Below, one piece after another: positions 6,547-7,606 of a DNA stretch of 7,606 nucleotides (position 1 is its first letter; the number at the start of each line of letters is the position of its first letter). The notes under the pieces were generated by a model. That model was given only the letters and a program-made list of their open reading frames with translations, ran no database searches and was not told the origin of the DNA. Position numbers and translations under genes: made by a program. The stretch comes from JBEGTT01 sp041179245. Its GTDB lineage: Bacteria > Pseudomonadota > Gammaproteobacteria > Burkholderiales > Rhodocyclaceae. Location: contig JBEGTT010000173.1 in NCBI GenBank assembly GCA_041179245.1, forward strand, positions 1-7,606, given 5' to 3'.

Positions 6547-6656
6547 AGTCTCAGTGCAGTCTGGGCAATTGTTGTACCGATCGCCATATCTTTGCCGTTT
6601 CGGCAGGGATATGCATTCCAATGAATGCCGGATCAATGAAAATTGGTTCGGTTTTT
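6547..6656 (+). ncRNA. Candidate structured RNA: 3' trailer of the purA-tRNA-Arg transcript
   Basis: Between the tRNA CCA end and an intrinsic terminator lie about 110 bases with three nearly contiguous stem-loops. Stem 1 (6585-6613) is a 13-bp helix with a TTT loop: CATATC and TGCCG pair fully, separated by two G-U wobbles. Stem 2 (6613-6628) is GCATTC/GAATGC around CAAT, sharing its end bases with both neighbours. Stem 3 (6628-6651) is the terminator hairpin. A weaker helix (6564-6566 with 6583-6585 and neighbours) may precede them. The wobble pairs of stems 1 and 3 would be A-C mismatches on the other strand, which argues for transcription of this strand. It could be a passive trailer, a stable small RNA like the regulatory 3' external transcribed spacers of some tRNA precursors, or an independent small RNA; the function is unknown. 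Confidence 0.45.
6628..6656 (+). terminator. Intrinsic terminator of the purA-tRNA-Arg transcript
   Basis: A 10-bp stem (6628-6637 with 6642-6651; CCGGATCAAT with ATTGGTTCGG, including two G-U pairs) is capped by a GAAA tetraloop of the stable GNRA type and followed at once by TTTTT (6652-6656) and AATT. This is a classic rho-independent terminator reading rightwards. It ends the transcript that covers tRNA-Arg and probably purA. Confidence 0.9.
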
Positions 6657-6844
6657 AATTTCCAGTATTCGGCCTTTGCGGCCATCCATGAATGCGGTCC
6701 AGTTTTATATTAACGACCACAATGCGGAACTTAGCATTGAGTGCTCAGCTTGATGAAAATTAGGCCGCTGCTTTTTGTTGCTATTACTTGATACATTGCA
6801 ATCTCAGTAAGCGTTCGCACCTTCACCAATCATTGGGGCCAAAA

Positions 6845-7165
6845 ATGCAACATCTGTATTCAGCAGAGCAACTAGAGAAGATTATTAACGAAGCGACGAT
6901 ATACATTTGTGCCTGCCCGGCACAGGTGGCCGAGATGGTAAGCAAATTACGTCACCTTTATGATTATCAGCAGAATTGCCTGATGCGCGAACGTACTGAT
7001 ATAAACAGGGAAGTTCATGACCGGATTGCTCTGGCTACCGTTGAGGCCCATCGCATCATGGAAACGTGCATGCAGGACATCTTGAGAATCGAGGGATGGA
7101 ATCCGGAAACGCTGAAAATGCCCGATAATCTGCGTGAACTACTAATCCGGGAAGCAATGGAATAG
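6845..7165 (+). CDS. Conserved-looking small protein of unknown function, Cys/His-rich
   Basis: I do not recognise a named family. From the ATG at 6845 it has 106 residues, is soluble and mostly helical, with no signal peptide or membrane segment. Notable points: a CAC motif (C22, C24) in YICACPAQVAE, further cysteines at 45 (YDYQQNC) and 75 (METC), histidines at 58 (REVHDRI) and 69 (VEAHRI), and a tail EGWNPETLKMPDNLRELL. The Cys and His set could bind a metal, but that is inference. The frame extends 19 codons further upstream, but those residues look unlike a protein N-terminus; TGGGG at 6834-6838 is a modest ribosome binding site six bases before the chosen start. TGATACATT (6789-6797) could be an extended -10. 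Codon use looks like real coding sequence. A large inverted repeat follows. Confidence 0.72.
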   Translation: MQHLYSAEQLEKIINEATIYICACPAQVAEMVSKLRHLYDYQQNCLMRERTDINREVHDRIALATVEAHRIMETCMQDILRIEGWNPETLKMPDNLRELLIREAME

Positions 7166-7170
7166 AGACC

Positions 7171-7259
7171 TCCGCCCAAGGGTCATTACAAGACGTAAAT
7201 GTCGTTAGATATTCTTGTCTGATCTGCACATGTCCCGTAATGACTGGGGCGGGCGTTTT
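7171..7259 (+). terminator. Long interrupted inverted repeat, possible terminator
   Basis: Two paired blocks are separated by a small internal loop: TCCGCCC (7171-7177) with GGGCGGG (7247-7253, one G-U), and GTCATTAC (7182-7189) with GTAATGAC (7237-7244, perfect). The apical region of 47 bases (7190-7236) has only short internal pairings. A CGTTTTC tract (7254-7260) follows the right arm, so on the plus strand it could end transcription of the 106-residue protein gene. The long loop is unusual for a simple terminator; a structured RNA or the relic of a small mobile element are alternatives. Confidence 0.5.
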
Positions 7260-7265
7260 CTTACC

Positions 7266-7606
7266 CTACCGCCAACCGGCATCCCACCCGAGGATTTGGG
7301 TGGCCTTTTCGGTCAATACTGAGCCATCGTTCTCGGCGACGTTGTAGATGCCTGGCAGCCCCTTTGTGATGGCAAGCTGTGCGGCTTTCGCTGCGGCCCT
7401 GACGTGTACGGAACCCGGAGCGATGGGCGCGTCAAACCCGGTGCCGGGACCGTAGAACAAGCCATATCGGAGAACAATGCCATCGAGTGGCGCATTGAGC
7501 ACTTGGCGTTCAAGACTTGCGACACCCGCCACAGTTTCACCATAGACGGGGTGCGTTTCGGCCAGAAACGGGTCTTCCTCGCCGTGCGGCAAGGGGCCGT
7601 CTGCAT
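7266..7606 (-). CDS. NAD(P)-dependent epimerase/dehydratase-like protein, C-terminal part (gene runs off the window)
   Basis: About 112 C-terminal codons of an extended short-chain dehydrogenase/reductase-like protein are visible; its start and Rossmann glycine motif lie beyond the right edge. The segment VYGETVAGVASLERQVL is the active-site helix region, followed by DGIVLRYGLFYGPGTGFD (the LRxxxxYGPG block of NAD-dependent epimerases and dehydratases), a helix HVRAAAKAAQLAI, GIYNVAEND, and a final LGWDAGWR. At the YxxxK position the Lys is replaced by Val (Tyr codon 7542-7544, Val codon 7530-7532), as in atypical SDRs that bind nucleotide without classical reductase chemistry. The codon beginning at 7592 is TTG and the frame stays open above it, so this is not the start. 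Base composition is visibly higher in G+C than that of the preceding gene. Substrate unknown. Confidence 0.8.
   Translation of the reverse strand, partial: ADGPLPHGEEDPFLAETHPVYGETVAGVASLERQVLNAPLDGIVLRYGLFYGPGTGFDAPIAPGSVHVRAAAKAAQLAITKGLPGIYNVAENDGSVLTEKATQILGWDAGWR

Noticed and set aside
6551..6685. 44-codon open frame on the minus strand ending 4 bases from the tRNA, with a protein-like translation (for example FIDPAFIGMHIPAETAKIW).
   Set aside because: It lies on top of the plus-strand stem-loops and terminator, whose G-U pattern points to plus-strand transcription. It has no good ribosome binding site, an upstream frame would need a frameshift near 6703, and other frames there look equally protein-like.
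6733..6748. TTAGCA...GAGTGCT near-match to CIRCE upstream of the 106-residue protein gene.
   Set aside because: The halves lack the nine-base spacer and are incomplete, so it cannot form the known operator.
7166..7265. Integron attC-like site, because a short gene is followed by an imperfect inverted repeat and GTTAGAT (7204-7210) fits the core consensus.
   Set aside because: The core site lies inside the apical loop and not at the end of the arm, and no matching inverse core (RYYYAAC) begins the structure.

Overview
The window reads as chromosomal DNA of a betaproteobacterium, most likely from the order Neisseriales (my inference from protein similarity by eye: HrcA, PurA, FKBP and the RluF-like synthase all have betaproteobacterial character; base composition is moderate). 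Most of it is ordinary housekeeping sequence. The less ordinary part is the right-hand 1.1 kb, downstream of a tRNA-Arg gene.

Layout. 1-198 is the C-terminal end of an EamA/DMT-type membrane transporter (+). 278-805 is a membrane-anchored DUF1439-like (YceB-like) protein (+). 876-1178 is a small periplasmic class I cytochrome c on the opposite strand, ending at a clear terminator (821-846). A 239-base gap (1179-1417) holds its ribosome binding site, a possible -10 box and presumably the promoter of the next gene. 1418-2947 is a co-directional set (+): bacteriohemerythrin, an FKBP-type prolyl isomerase and an RsuA/RluF-family pseudouridine synthase, the last two overlapping by ATGA. Facing it are hrcA and hemH (both -, 2 bases apart), encoding the heat-shock repressor HrcA and ferrochelatase. 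purA (+, adenylosuccinate synthetase) is divergent from hrcA across a 126-base promoter region.

Just 17 bases after purA lies tRNA-Arg(CCU). It is followed by about 110 bases containing three consecutive stem-loops, the last being a textbook intrinsic terminator (6628-6656). Every non-Watson-Crick pair in these stems is a G-U wobble only if the + strand is the RNA, so this looks like a real transcribed 3' trailer or small RNA of the purA-tRNA unit. It is the most interesting item here. Bases 6657-6844 contain no gene I can support.

6845-7165 encodes a 106-residue protein of unknown function rich in Cys and His, followed by a large interrupted inverted repeat (7171-7253) with a short T-run. 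The window ends inside an NAD(P)-dependent epimerase/dehydratase-like gene (-) that lacks the catalytic Lys of the YxxxK motif.

Themes: heme and iron chemistry (cytochrome c, hemerythrin, ferrochelatase), protein folding and stress (FKBP, HrcA), and RNA function (pseudouridine synthase, tRNA-Arg). I see no CRISPR array, insertion sequence, integrase or defence system.
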